Shown here: positions 34,949-43,004 of the stretch, one piece after another
How positions within the stretch are numbered: the stretch's first letter is position 1
Layout: each line of letters starts with the position of its first letter
Assembly: GCA_049446715.1 (NCBI GenBank)
Contig: JBMTQX010000005.1
Coordinates: forward strand, 27,216-91,215
Origin: Eutrophocola sp049446715
Lineage (GTDB): Bacteria; Pseudomonadota; Gammaproteobacteria; Pseudomonadales; Pseudohongiellaceae
DNA: 64,000 nt
Direction: 5' to 3'
Position numbers and translations under genes: made by a program
Notes under the pieces: generated by a model
Seen by the model: only the letters and a program-made list of their open reading frames with translations
Told to the model about the DNA's origin: nothing
Database searches by the model: none

Positions 34949-35904
34949 TGGATGCGGGCGCGGGCGCGCAGGCTGGTCAGTTCGGCCAGGATGGCGATGG
35001 CGATTTCCGGTGGTGTCTTGCTGCCGATAGAAAGGCCGACCGGTGCATGCAGCCGGTCGATCTGGGCCTGGTCGATATCCAGCTGCAGCAGCCGTTTGCG
35101 CCGGGCTTCAGAGGTGCGCGATGACCCCATGGCCCCAATATAAAACGCATGGTTTTCTTGCAGCGCTTCCATCAGGGCCATATCGTCGATGCGTGGATCA
35201 TGGCAGAGGGCGATCACGGCAGTCTGTGCATCCAGGGTTTTGGTGCGCAGCCAGTCATCGGGCATGGCATTGATCACTGGCGCGTTGGTGATGGGGGAGT
35301 GTTCGACCAGCTCTGCGCGCGGGTCACACACTTCTACCTGGTAGTCCAGGGCCTGGGCCATGTTGGCCAGATAGTAGGCCACCTGGACAGCACCGATCAG
35401 CAGTAACTGGAACGACGGACCATAAGTGTGGCGCAGGGTATTGCCCTCGATGGTCAGGGGTTCGAACTGGTCGTTATGCTCCAGTGTGGTGATCCCGCTT
35501 TCCAGGTCGACCACGCGGGTCACCAGTTTGCGGGCCGTGATGTTGTCAGCCAGGGCGTCATACAGGGCCTGGGATTCTGGGCGGATGGGTTCAATCACTA
35601 CTTCCAGCGTGCCGCCACAGGGCAGCCCCAGGCGCTGGACGTCTTCCACCGTGACACCGTATTTGATCTTCTCCGGTTTTTCGGTCGCCAGTTCGCGCCT
35701 GTTGATGCTTTCACGCAGGTCATCTTCGACGCAACCGCCGGAAAGTGAACCGACGTAAAGCCCGTCCTCGTTGCAGGCGAGCAGCGAGCCGACCGGGCGT
35801 GGCGATGAGCCGAAAGTACTGATGATCGTGCACAGCCAGCACTGCTTGCCGGCGGCAAGCCATTTACTGAGCTGGACAACGACCTGATGGTCAAGGCTGT
35901 TCAT
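34945..35904 (-). CDS. XdhC-family molybdenum cofactor maturation protein
   Basis: XdhC/CoxI proteins bind molybdenum cofactor, protect it and pass it to xanthine-dehydrogenase-like enzymes after sulfuration. The 319-residue protein has the N-terminal domain blocks STFGSSPRPVGSLLA and GSLSGGCVEDDL. A Rossmann-like C-terminal domain follows, with LLIGAVQVAYYLANMAQ, IALCHDPRIDD and YIGAMGSSRTSEARR. It overlaps mocA by four bases, a common arrangement. The client enzyme is encoded elsewhere. The sulfite-oxidase-family enzyme at 62706 does not need this type of maturation. Confidence 0.9.
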   Translation of the reverse strand: MNSLDHQVVVQLSKWLAAGKQCWLCTIISTFGSSPRPVGSLLACNEDGLYVGSLSGGCVEDDLRESINRRELATEKPEKIKYGVTVEDVQRLGLPCGGTLEVVIEPIRPESQALYDALADNITARKLVTRVVDLESGITTLEHNDQFEPLTIEGNTLRHTYGPSFQLLLIGAVQVAYYLANMAQALDYQVEVCDPRAELVEHSPITNAPVINAMPDDWLRTKTLDAQTAVIALCHDPRIDDMALMEALQENHAFYIGAMGSSRTSEARRKRLLQLDIDQAQIDRLHAPVGLSIGSKTPPEIAIAILAELTSLRARARIQ

Positions 35905-36039
35905 GGACCGGAACCTGTGGGTTTTTTAAAGGGTAGGGGATTATAAGTAAATCAACTTTGGGTTGGAAACCGGACATTTCGAGGTGCGCAAAGCAACCTG
36001 TTACTGCGGTTTCACAAACAGCTGTCTACTGCTTCCGGT

Positions 36040-36103
36040 GGGAGCACCGGCATTTCGGACTTCATTCTGCACCGGCCGGTCTGTGGGCCGGTTGTCCGAA
36101 ATT
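36040..36103. other. Nested hairpins downstream of phoH
   Basis: CCGGTG/CACCGG forms a small hairpin near 36040-36055. TTTCGGAC and GTCCGAAA enclose a GGCCGG-rich inner stem at about 36052-36103. No T run follows, so this may be a structured 3' end rather than a simple terminator. Confidence 0.5.
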
Positions 36104-36127
36104 ATTTAGGGGTTACTCACCAGTTGG

Positions 36128-36940
36128 TCAGTAAGTTTCGTAACGGTCGAGCAGGTGTCTGACCAGGCCGCTGCGAACAATATCGGTTCTTTCAAATTTG
36201 TGCACATGTACGCCGGGCAGGCCCTGTACACGCTGAACGGCGTCTTCGAGACCATTGGCGCCACGAATATCGCTCTGCTTGATGTCGCCATTGATTACGA
36301 CCTTGCAGTCTTCACCGATACGGGTCAGGAACATCTTCATCTGCACCGGCGTGGTGTTCTGGGCTTCATCAAGAATGACAAAGGTCGAGTTGTTGAAAGT
36401 CTTGCCGCGCATGTAGGCCAGTGGTGCTCCGACGATGCGTCCATGGCGCAGGCAGTAGTCCACCACGCCGCGTCCCAGTCGTTCGTTGAGGATATCGCGG
36501 AAGGCATCAATGTAGACGGCAAACTTGTCTTCCACTTCACCGGGCAGAAACCCCAGGTTTTCACCGGCTTCCACCGCAGGCCGGGTCAGGATGATGCGCT
36601 CGATGCGGCCGGATTCCAGGGCTTCCGCTGCCAGCGCGCCAGCGCAGTATGACTTGCCGGTACCGGCTGGGCCGATGCCGAAGGTCAGGCAGTTGTTCTG
36701 GATGGCACTGATGTATTTCTGTTGCGCCGGGGTACGCGCTTCAAGCGGGGTCTTTTTGTGGCGGGGGGAGTAGGCTGTCTCGAGCTGATTGCTGTGAGCA
36801 TTGAGGTCGACGATATTTGAATTTTCATCAGCCTGTCGTCGTTTGGCCTTGGTGCGTCTACTGTCGCGATGCTTTGAATTGTATGTGTATTGATCTCCCT
36901 GGTATTTTATCTGGCGTTTGGCGTTTGAACGTTTAGCCAT
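36128..36940 (-). CDS. PhoH-family ATPase
   Basis: The 270-residue protein consists of a basic, probably disordered N-terminal tail of about 60 residues followed by a PhoH ATPase domain. The Walker A is GPAGTGKS at 90-97 and the Walker B is FVILDEAQN near 186-194, with RPAVEAGENLGFLPGE between them. PhoH proteins are predicted RNA-linked ATPases or helicases; the founding member responds to phosphate starvation. GGAGA is well placed before the ATG. The basic tail fits an RNA-binding role, which is inference. Confidence 0.9.
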   Translation of the reverse strand: MAKRSNAKRQIKYQGDQYTYNSKHRDSRRTKAKRRQADENSNIVDLNAHSNQLETAYSPRHKKTPLEARTPAQQKYISAIQNNCLTFGIGPAGTGKSYCAGALAAEALESGRIERIILTRPAVEAGENLGFLPGEVEDKFAVYIDAFRDILNERLGRGVVDYCLRHGRIVGAPLAYMRGKTFNNSTFVILDEAQNTTPVQMKMFLTRIGEDCKVVINGDIKQSDIRGANGLEDAVQRVQGLPGVHVHKFERTDIVRSGLVRHLLDRYETY

Positions 36941-37395
36941 AACTATACTGTCTCCAAGTCGGTTGTAAAACGTAACCTTTAGAAAGCGTTAACCATGTTG
37001 GTACACGCCTTGAAAAGATAAATGAAGCGCAAATGATGCTTGGGGTGGAGATGGGGTTTTCAGATAGTGACTTGATCCTCCTCGCTGGCGTGAACTGCGC
37101 GACATGAGAAAGACAAGTTGAGAAAGAAGCTTTGAGACAACTTTTACGGGATTCCCTTTGCTCGGTGCACCCTCCGCCTGAATGAGTCAGACGTGCCTTT
37201 CTCGGTTGGCGACAGGACCACGCGTGGCTGCGTGACTGTGTGTAAAGTCTGCCACACCCTATACACGGTGGCAATGTGCCAATCCGGGTTTTATCCATAT
37301 TTGTCAGAATTTTAATGGGGCTTTTAAAAGGCCGGTGACACCGGCAAGGCTCGCACATACGACGGTGTTGATAACCGTTGCTGGCGGTCCGTACA
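36941..37395. other. 455-base intergenic region, nothing identified
   Basis: This region separates the phoH start from the olsF stop. Open frames exist on the minus strand but lack family features and a convincing ribosome binding site. No hairpin with a T run and no clear promoter hexamer pair was found by eye. Confidence 0.4.
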
Positions 37396-39144
37396 TCATG
37401 AAGCCGTAATATAACGTTGACGTTTACTGGCTTTCAGGTAGGTCAGGTCGGCCATGAATAAACCATCAAGACAGTCGCTGAAGTTGCGGTCAACACTGAA
37501 TACGAGTAATTGAAAGCCCCCTGTTTCAAACAGGGCCGTATATTGTTTGTACAGTACCGGAATTTTGTGTCCGGCCTCATGGAAACTGTGCTGCAGCATT
37601 GCGAACGCGGTATCGCGATCCTTGTCAGCATATTTATGCAGCATCTGCTGCTCATACATAGGGGATATCAGGTAGGGTGTTTTTGCATTGACCAACTTCA
37701 GCGGTGACTGGTAATAACGCTGGAAATAGAACACCAGTTCATCCATCAGCGAGCGCGGAAAGCTTGCACTCATGGATACAGGCCCGATCAGGTATCGCAC
37801 CGAGGGATGGCGAGCCAGAAAGGCACCGATGCCCTGCCAGAGATAATCCAGGCTGTTTTTGCCCCAATAGGCCGGGTTCACGAAACTGCGACCCAACTCG
37901 ACGCCATAGTGCAGGAAGGTGTGAAACTCCGGTGCAAAGTCGTAAAGGCTGTGCGTGTAAAAACCGGCTTCACCCTGATGCCGAAAAATTTCACTGCCCA
38001 GTGCCAGGCGATAGGCGCCGGCAATTTCCAGCCGCTTGTTGTCCCACAGCACCAGGTGGCGGTAATGCGGGTCATACGAATCCAGATCACGGCGCTGGCC
38101 GGTGCCTTCGCCAACCTTGCGAAAAGCAACTTCACGCTGACGCCCGATTTCACGCAAGAGTGCAGAGCGATGGTCACAGCTCACGAGAAAGATACTGTGG
38201 CCATCCCGGGTTTCGCCAAGTTTTTCAGCCTGGGCCAGTTCATCGATGAGGGCGCGCCGGTCTTCCGGGTGGGCAATGGTTTTTTCCGTCTTAAAGCTGA
38301 CGCTTTGTTTGCGTCCCAGCTTGTAAAGGTGTTTGCGGAGTCGCTGAATCAGGGTGCGGTCATGGATTTTGTCAGACTTCAGCTGGGCGGCCGGAATGGC
38401 TTCGCCGACATGCAGGTTGATCGTGTCGGACTGGTGCTTGAACATCTCGCTGGACAGCAGCGCTGTACTCAGGGGCTTGAATAGCATGGAGGCGCTGTAG
38501 AACAGCAGGGAGTTCTTGGCCTCCACCTGGACCGGCAGCAGCGGGGCACCGGTCTTGCGTGCAAACAGCAGAAAACCAGGCAGCCATTCGACATCTCGCA
38601 CACCCACGGGACTGGCGCGAGACACTTCACCGGCGGGGAAAATAATGACGGCCTTTTCCTGTTCCAGTTCACGGATGATGCGACGCAGGCTGGCCAATCC
38701 GTATTTTCCGCCCAGGTTGTCCACGGGAATAATGAGATCGCGGATAGGACCAATCTGTGACAGCAAGTCATTGGCCACGATCATGACATCGCGACGTACT
38801 CCACTGACCATGCTCAGCAGGGCCAGACCGTCGAGTGAACCGATGGGGTGATTGGCATAGACCAAGACACGCCCGCTGGCGGGTATGTTTGCCCAGTCCC
38901 TGGCACTGACCCGATAGCTGAAATTCAGATAGTCAAAAACACGCTCTATCCATTCAATGCCCTGCGTATCATGGTTGGCAGTAAGGAAATTGTTGATTTC
39001 AGTTTCGTGGAGCAGGTACTTGAGCAGGGAAATAGCGGGTTTTCGGAGAAGTTCCGGTTGCGTGGCAAAACCGGGAAACTTGGAATTGACTGCCTGTTCG
39101 ACGTTAATCATGGAAGCCGGGGCCGGTACTGAATTGGTCGCCAC
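37396..39144 (-). CDS. olsF: Bifunctional ornithine lipid synthase (OlsF-like): acyltransferase plus GNAT acyltransferase
   Basis: This 582-residue protein fuses two lipid-forming domains. The first half is a PlsC-like acyltransferase with ANHPIGSLDG (His99, Asp105), NLGGKYGLASLRR and FPAGEVSR near 169-176. The second half, from about residue 300, is a GNAT/hemolysin-type domain of the OlsB kind with REVAFRKVGEGTG, LEIAGAYRLALG, ELGRSFVNPAYWG and YLIGPVSMSA. This is the layout of OlsF, which by itself makes ornithine lipid, a phosphorus-free membrane lipid. The start is a GTG at 39144, or an ATG at 39111. It is close to the phoH gene. The product lipid has not been shown. Confidence 0.85.
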   Translation of the reverse strand: MATNSVPAPASMINVEQAVNSKFPGFATQPELLRKPAISLLKYLLHETEINNFLTANHDTQGIEWIERVFDYLNFSYRVSARDWANIPASGRVLVYANHPIGSLDGLALLSMVSGVRRDVMIVANDLLSQIGPIRDLIIPVDNLGGKYGLASLRRIIRELEQEKAVIIFPAGEVSRASPVGVRDVEWLPGFLLFARKTGAPLLPVQVEAKNSLLFYSASMLFKPLSTALLSSEMFKHQSDTINLHVGEAIPAAQLKSDKIHDRTLIQRLRKHLYKLGRKQSVSFKTEKTIAHPEDRRALIDELAQAEKLGETRDGHSIFLVSCDHRSALLREIGRQREVAFRKVGEGTGQRRDLDSYDPHYRHLVLWDNKRLEIAGAYRLALGSEIFRHQGEAGFYTHSLYDFAPEFHTFLHYGVELGRSFVNPAYWGKNSLDYLWQGIGAFLARHPSVRYLIGPVSMSASFPRSLMDELVFYFQRYYQSPLKLVNAKTPYLISPMYEQQMLHKYADKDRDTAFAMLQHSFHEAGHKIPVLYKQYTALFETGGFQLLVFSVDRNFSDCLDGLFMADLTYLKASKRQRYITAS

Positions 39145-39255
39145 TGTAATATGGCATTGTTAACCGGGCATAAAAGCGCAGTTAATAGGTAATAAATTAC
39201 TTAACCCGGCCTCAATTATTGATATGCTTTGCGTATCTCTAATGGAGGGAAACCC

Positions 39256-40134
39256 ATGAAAAAAAGTCTTTGCTTGGTGCCGCTAATGATGACGGCTTCC
39301 TGCATGGCACAGCAGGATTTCAGCAATGTGCAGATCACACCTAATCAGCTTTCTGACAATATCTACTTCCTGGAAGGCCAGGGCGGCAACATCGGTGTCT
39401 CCATTGGCGATGACGGTGTGTTTATTGTCGACGACCAGTTTGCGCCCCTGTCGGAAAAGATTCTCGATGCCCTAGAAACTCTGTCCGAGGAGCCGGTGCG
39501 TTTTGTCCTGAATACCCACCACCATGGTGATCACACCGGTGGCAACGCCAACATGGCGGCAGCCGGTGCCGTGATCATCGCCCATGAAAATACCCGCACC
39601 ACCTTGCAGGCAGGATTCACCGGCGGCGACCTGACCCAGGCCCTGACCGAGGAGCAGCGCATGGGGCTGCCGATTGTCACCTTCGCTGAATCGGTGAACT
39701 TCCACCTCAACGGCGACAGCATCCATGTCTTCTATAACGGCCCTGGTCATACCGGTGGAGACGTCTTCGTGTATTTCATGGAAGACAACATCATTCACAC
39801 CGGTGACGTGTTCCGCACCACCGGTTATCCGCGTGTGGATGCCGCCGCTGGTGGTTCTTTCTCCGGTATCGTGGCGTCCTACGAAAAGCTGCTGGAGGTT
39901 TCCAATGCCAACACCCGCTTTTTGCCGGGACACGGTGTTGTCAGTGACCAGAATGAGGTGCGCTCGCAGCTGCAGATGTTTTATACCATTCGTACCCGGG
40001 TGCAGAATGCCATTGATGACGGCATGAGCCTGGACCAGGTGCTGGCTGCCGGTCTGACCGCCGAGTACGATGAGCGCTGGGGAGATCCGGCTGGCCTGTT
40101 GCCGTCGGTGTATGCCGAGCTCGTCGGCCAGTAA
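39256..40134 (+). CDS. Secreted metallo-beta-lactamase-fold hydrolase (second copy)
   Basis: The 292-residue protein has a short signal peptide containing SCMAQ (possibly a lipobox-like Cys at residue 16) and the zinc motif HHHGDH at 88-93. Further ligands are likely in GPGHTGGD, HTGDVF and PGHG. It is clearly of the same type as the protein at 11024, with the same N-terminal plan (QISxNIYFLEGxGGN) and the same C-terminal VQNAIDDGMSLDQVLAA-like helix. The ATG at 39256 has GGAGGG at ideal distance. The hisA-like gene starts 24 bases after its stop, so they may share a transcript although no functional link is obvious. Confidence 0.87.
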   Translation: MKKSLCLVPLMMTASCMAQQDFSNVQITPNQLSDNIYFLEGQGGNIGVSIGDDGVFIVDDQFAPLSEKILDALETLSEEPVRFVLNTHHHGDHTGGNANMAAAGAVIIAHENTRTTLQAGFTGGDLTQALTEEQRMGLPIVTFAESVNFHLNGDSIHVFYNGPGHTGGDVFVYFMEDNIIHTGDVFRTTGYPRVDAAAGGSFSGIVASYEKLLEVSNANTRFLPGHGVVSDQNEVRSQLQMFYTIRTRVQNAIDDGMSLDQVLAAGLTAEYDERWGDPAGLLPSVYAELVGQ

Positions 40135-40158
40135 ACAATACTGACCCGGTAGTTTTTT

Positions 40159-40929
40159 ATGTTGTTCAGACCATGCATCGATCTGCATGACGGCAAAGTC
40201 GTGCAGATCGTCGGCGGCTCCCTGCGGGATGACCGTCCCGACAGCCTCGAGACCAATTTTGTCTCGCCCCATTCCCCTGCCGAATACGCCACCATGTACA
40301 AGGATCATGGCCTCTCCGGTGGGCATGTCATTTCACTCGGACCGGGCAATGAAGATGCTGTGTCTGCCGCCTTGTCTGCCTATCCTGGCGGCATGCAGTA
40401 CGGCGGCGGGGTCAATCTCGGCAATGCCATGGATTACCTGGATGCCGGCGCCAGTCATGTCATCGTCACTTCCTGGGTGTTCAGCAACAACCGGCTGGAT
40501 GAAGGCAAGCTGGCGGCCCTGACCAAGGCCGTAGGCAGGAACCGGCTGGTACTGGATCTGTCCTGCCGTTTTCGTGACGGCGATTTCTACGTGGTAACTA
40601 ACCGCTGGCAGACCTTTACCGAGGAAAAAGTCGATGCCATCTTACTTGAACGTCTGGCCACCTGGTGTTGTGAATACCTGGTGCATGGTGTCGATGTGGA
40701 AGGCAAAAGCCAGGGCATCCAGGAAGACCTGATTCGCATTCTCGGCGCACATTCGCCGCTGCCGGTGACCTATGCCGGTGGTGTTTCACGGCTGGAAGAC
40801 CTGGACCTGGTCAAAAGCATCGGCCAGGATCGCGTCGATCTCACGATTGGCAGTGCCCTGGATATTTTCGGCGGCAAGGTGCCGTATCGGGATGTGCTGA
40901 AGTGGGTGAAAGCGAATAACACCGCGTAG
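40159..40929 (+). CDS. hisA: Eukaryotic-type HisA (ProFAR isomerase, HIS6-like)
   Basis: The 256-residue TIM-barrel protein resembles the fungal and plant histidine enzyme HIS6 much more than bacterial HisA. Shared blocks are FRPCIDLHDGKVVQIVGG, TNFVSPHSPAEYATMYKD, HVISLGPGNEDA, SHVIVTSWVF, LVLDLSCRF, NRWQTFTE, HGVDVEGKSQGI, VTYAGGVS and DLTIGSALDIFGG. The catalytic aspartates would be Asp8 and Asp133. The enzyme isomerises ProFAR to PRFAR in histidine synthesis. It is not in a his operon: its neighbours are an MBL hydrolase upstream and a repeat pair downstream. It may replace or duplicate a normal hisA. Confidence 0.85.
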   Translation: MLFRPCIDLHDGKVVQIVGGSLRDDRPDSLETNFVSPHSPAEYATMYKDHGLSGGHVISLGPGNEDAVSAALSAYPGGMQYGGGVNLGNAMDYLDAGASHVIVTSWVFSNNRLDEGKLAALTKAVGRNRLVLDLSCRFRDGDFYVVTNRWQTFTEEKVDAILLERLATWCCEYLVHGVDVEGKSQGIQEDLIRILGAHSPLPVTYAGGVSRLEDLDLVKSIGQDRVDLTIGSALDIFGGKVPYRDVLKWVKANNTA

Positions 40930-40937
40930 GCAAGGCT

Positions 40938-40973
40938 GTAGGTCGGCGTAGGCCTCAAAGGCCGTTTGCCGAC
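40938..40973 (+). repeat. REP-like palindrome, plus orientation
   Basis: GTAGGTCGGCGTAGGCC then GGCCGTTTGCCGAC shows the GTAG head and both stems of the family. The inner stem has changed from GGGC/GCCC to AGGCC/GGCCg-type pairing, so pairing is preserved while the bases differ. It lies nine bases after the hisA-like gene. Confidence 0.75.
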
Positions 40974-41052
40974 ACTTTGGCAACCACCACATAGAGCCGT
41001 GCTTAACGATCAACACGGCGTTCAATGTTGCGCATGACTGCCGGGACAGATT

Positions 41053-41086
41053 GTCGGCAAACGGGCTTCGCCCTATGCCGACCTAT
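41053..41086 (-). repeat. REP-like palindrome, minus orientation
   Basis: On the minus strand the unit reads ATAGGTCGGCATAGGGC then GCCCGTTTGCCGAC. With the copy at 40938 it forms a head-to-head inverted pair about 80 bases apart, the arrangement known as a BIME. The pair sits between two convergent genes. Confidence 0.75.
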
Positions 41087-41116
41087 AAGGTCACCTGTTT
41101 CAGTGACAAGCCGGGA

Positions 41117-42136
41117 TCAGTTCGTCCCACCCGTCGGTGCTACGCTGCGCTCCAGGAACGGGTCGCAGAAAATATTCCCCGAACTCGCCCCTTTCAGAAA
41201 GATCTGCTTGCGCAGGCCATGAACCAATGCCGGGGCGCCACACAGGTAGACGCGGGTGCGTGACAGCGCACCGGTGTCCAGCGAGGCATCCAGCACGTCT
41301 CCCACGCTGCCCGACTGCAATCCTGAGACGCTCTGCTTACCTTCGCCTTCAATAGCGCAGGGCACGTAGTGAAAATTCTTGTACTGGCTGTCCAGTGCCT
41401 GCAGTTCATCCACGTAGTAGAGATGATCACTGGTGCGCCCGCCATGATAGAGCGTGATCTCGCCCTGGTGACTCTGTGACAGGGCGTCATGGATGATGCC
41501 GTAGAGCGGCGCGAGTCCTGTGCCGGTGCCAGCCAGGATAAGCGGGAAGTCCTGCGTGCCGCTGTGGGTGTAAAAACAGTCCCCGGCCGGGCCACGCATG
41601 TGCAGGGTGTCACCCGGTGCTGCTTCGTTGAATAACCAGCCGCTGAAAACGCCTTCGCGGGTTTCACTGATATGGAATTCCAGTACCTGGTCCCTCTCGT
41701 AGTCGTTGGCGACCGAATAGCTGCGCGCAATGCCATGCGGGTTGATCAGGGTGACATACTGGCCCGGGTTGTAATGGAACATGGCGCCCTTGTCGGCCAC
41801 ATCCAGCAGCAGACGCACAACTTGGTCATTGAGTGGTTCGATGCTGCGGATGGTGGTGGGTACGGAAAACTCCTCGACCGTCGGCAGGGCCGCTGTCACA
41901 TCGCTGTCAGGTACCCACTGGCAAGCCAGGGTATAGCCTCTCTTCTGCAGATTCTCCTTGACCCATTTTCTGGATTCCGGCGTGGCCTCACAGTCCACTG
42001 CCCGCACGAGACAGGCCTGGCACATGCCGGCCTTGCAGGCATAGGGAATAAGCTGGCGATTGCGCAGCAGGCAGTCCAGCACGGACTCGTATTGATTCAG
42101 GGTGTAGGTTTTGGATTTAAAGGTGAGTTTTGCCAT
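41117..42136 (-). CDS. Ferredoxin-type NAD(P)H:flavin oxidoreductase
   Basis: The roughly 339-residue protein joins an N-terminal plant-type 2Fe-2S domain (YACKAGMCQACLVRA with a later Cys in LACQW) to an FAD/NAD(P)H reductase module (RSYSVAND for FAD, GTGTGLAPLYG for NAD(P)H and YLCGAPALVHG near the end). This is the layout of oxygenase reductases and of CDP-6-deoxy-glucoseen reductase-like proteins. It probably passes electrons to an unidentified oxygenase or reductase. The ATG at 42136 is used; a GTG two codons earlier is also possible. It converges on the hisA-like gene across the repeat pair. Confidence 0.85.
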   Translation of the reverse strand: MAKLTFKSKTYTLNQYESVLDCLLRNRQLIPYACKAGMCQACLVRAVDCEATPESRKWVKENLQKRGYTLACQWVPDSDVTAALPTVEEFSVPTTIRSIEPLNDQVVRLLLDVADKGAMFHYNPGQYVTLINPHGIARSYSVANDYERDQVLEFHISETREGVFSGWLFNEAAPGDTLHMRGPAGDCFYTHSGTQDFPLILAGTGTGLAPLYGIIHDALSQSHQGEITLYHGGRTSDHLYYVDELQALDSQYKNFHYVPCAIEGEGKQSVSGLQSGSVGDVLDASLDTGALSRTRVYLCGAPALVHGLRKQIFLKGASSGNIFCDPFLERSVAPTGGTN

Positions 42137-42386
42137 ATGCACTCAGCGGGACGGTGAAAAAAGTGATGGCCAGAAGGCAGAAGAAGTATAAAGAGTCACT
42201 GCTGTTTATGCCATGCCACCAGCCATAGCTGATTCAGACCTGATTCATGCAAACAGCGTTATGGTCAGAGGCAAAATCAGCCGCATGGCCGTACCGGGGA
42301 CTGCTATATAAGGCCGCACGAATACGCCATAATGTCTATTTTGGGTGTGATCCGGCAAGACTGACACCCTATTGACCAGTAAAGAG

Positions 42387-43004
42387 ATGGCTGACGTACC
42401 GTTATATCTGGCTTCCGCCTCGCCGCGGCGCAAGGACCTGCTCGACCAGCTCGGTCTGGCCTGTACTGTGCTGCCGCAGGATATCGATGAAAGCCGTTTG
42501 CCCAGCGAGTTGCCGGCTGACTATGTCATGCGCCTGGCCCGCCAAAAGGCGGAAGCCGCCTTGCAGTCCGTTGATACCATCGTGGGCGCTTGCTGCCTGG
42601 GCTCGGATACCACCGTGGTGTGTGACAACGAGATTTTTGAGAAGCCGGTAGATGCCCGCGATGCTCGTCGTATGCTCGGTGCCCTGTCCGGCACAACCCA
42701 CCAGGTGCTGACGGCAGTGGCGCTGGCTTCGACGTCAGGTACCGAGGTCTTTCTGTCCACCTCCGATGTCACGTTCAGGTCGCTGACTTCGGCTGAAATC
42801 GATGCTTACTGGCGCACCGGAGAGCCCGCCGACAAAGCCGGCGCTTACGGCATCCAGGGACTGGCAGCGATGTTCGTGACGCATATCAGCGGCAGCTACA
42901 GCGGCATCATGGGATTGCCGGTGGCCGAAACCATTGCCCTGCTCAACGGGGCAGGCATCACTACCCTGGACATTCTGGAACAACACGCGACTACACAGAT
43001 ATGA
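42387..43004 (+). CDS. Maf-family nucleoside triphosphate pyrophosphatase (YhdE type)
   Basis: Maf proteins hydrolyse non-canonical or surplus nucleotides; the YhdE branch prefers dTTP and UTP. The protein has the signature LYLASASPRRKDLL at its N terminus, a catalytic acidic residue in GSDTTVVCDN, and KPVDARDARRML followed by GTTHQVLTAV and AYGIQGLA. The ATG at 42387 gives the usual N terminus; a TTG five codons upstream is also in frame. The stop overlaps the rng start in an ATGA junction, the arrangement known from E. coli and Pseudomonas. Confidence 0.93.
   Translation: MADVPLYLASASPRRKDLLDQLGLACTVLPQDIDESRLPSELPADYVMRLARQKAEAALQSVDTIVGACCLGSDTTVVCDNEIFEKPVDARDARRMLGALSGTTHQVLTAVALASTSGTEVFLSTSDVTFRSLTSAEIDAYWRTGEPADKAGAYGIQGLAAMFVTHISGSYSGIMGLPVAETIALLNGAGITTLDILEQHATTQI

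Noticed and set aside
36933..37358. A 141-codon minus-strand frame upstream of phoH
   Set aside because: It runs into the phoH start, has many Arg, Ser and Cys residues and no recognisable domain.
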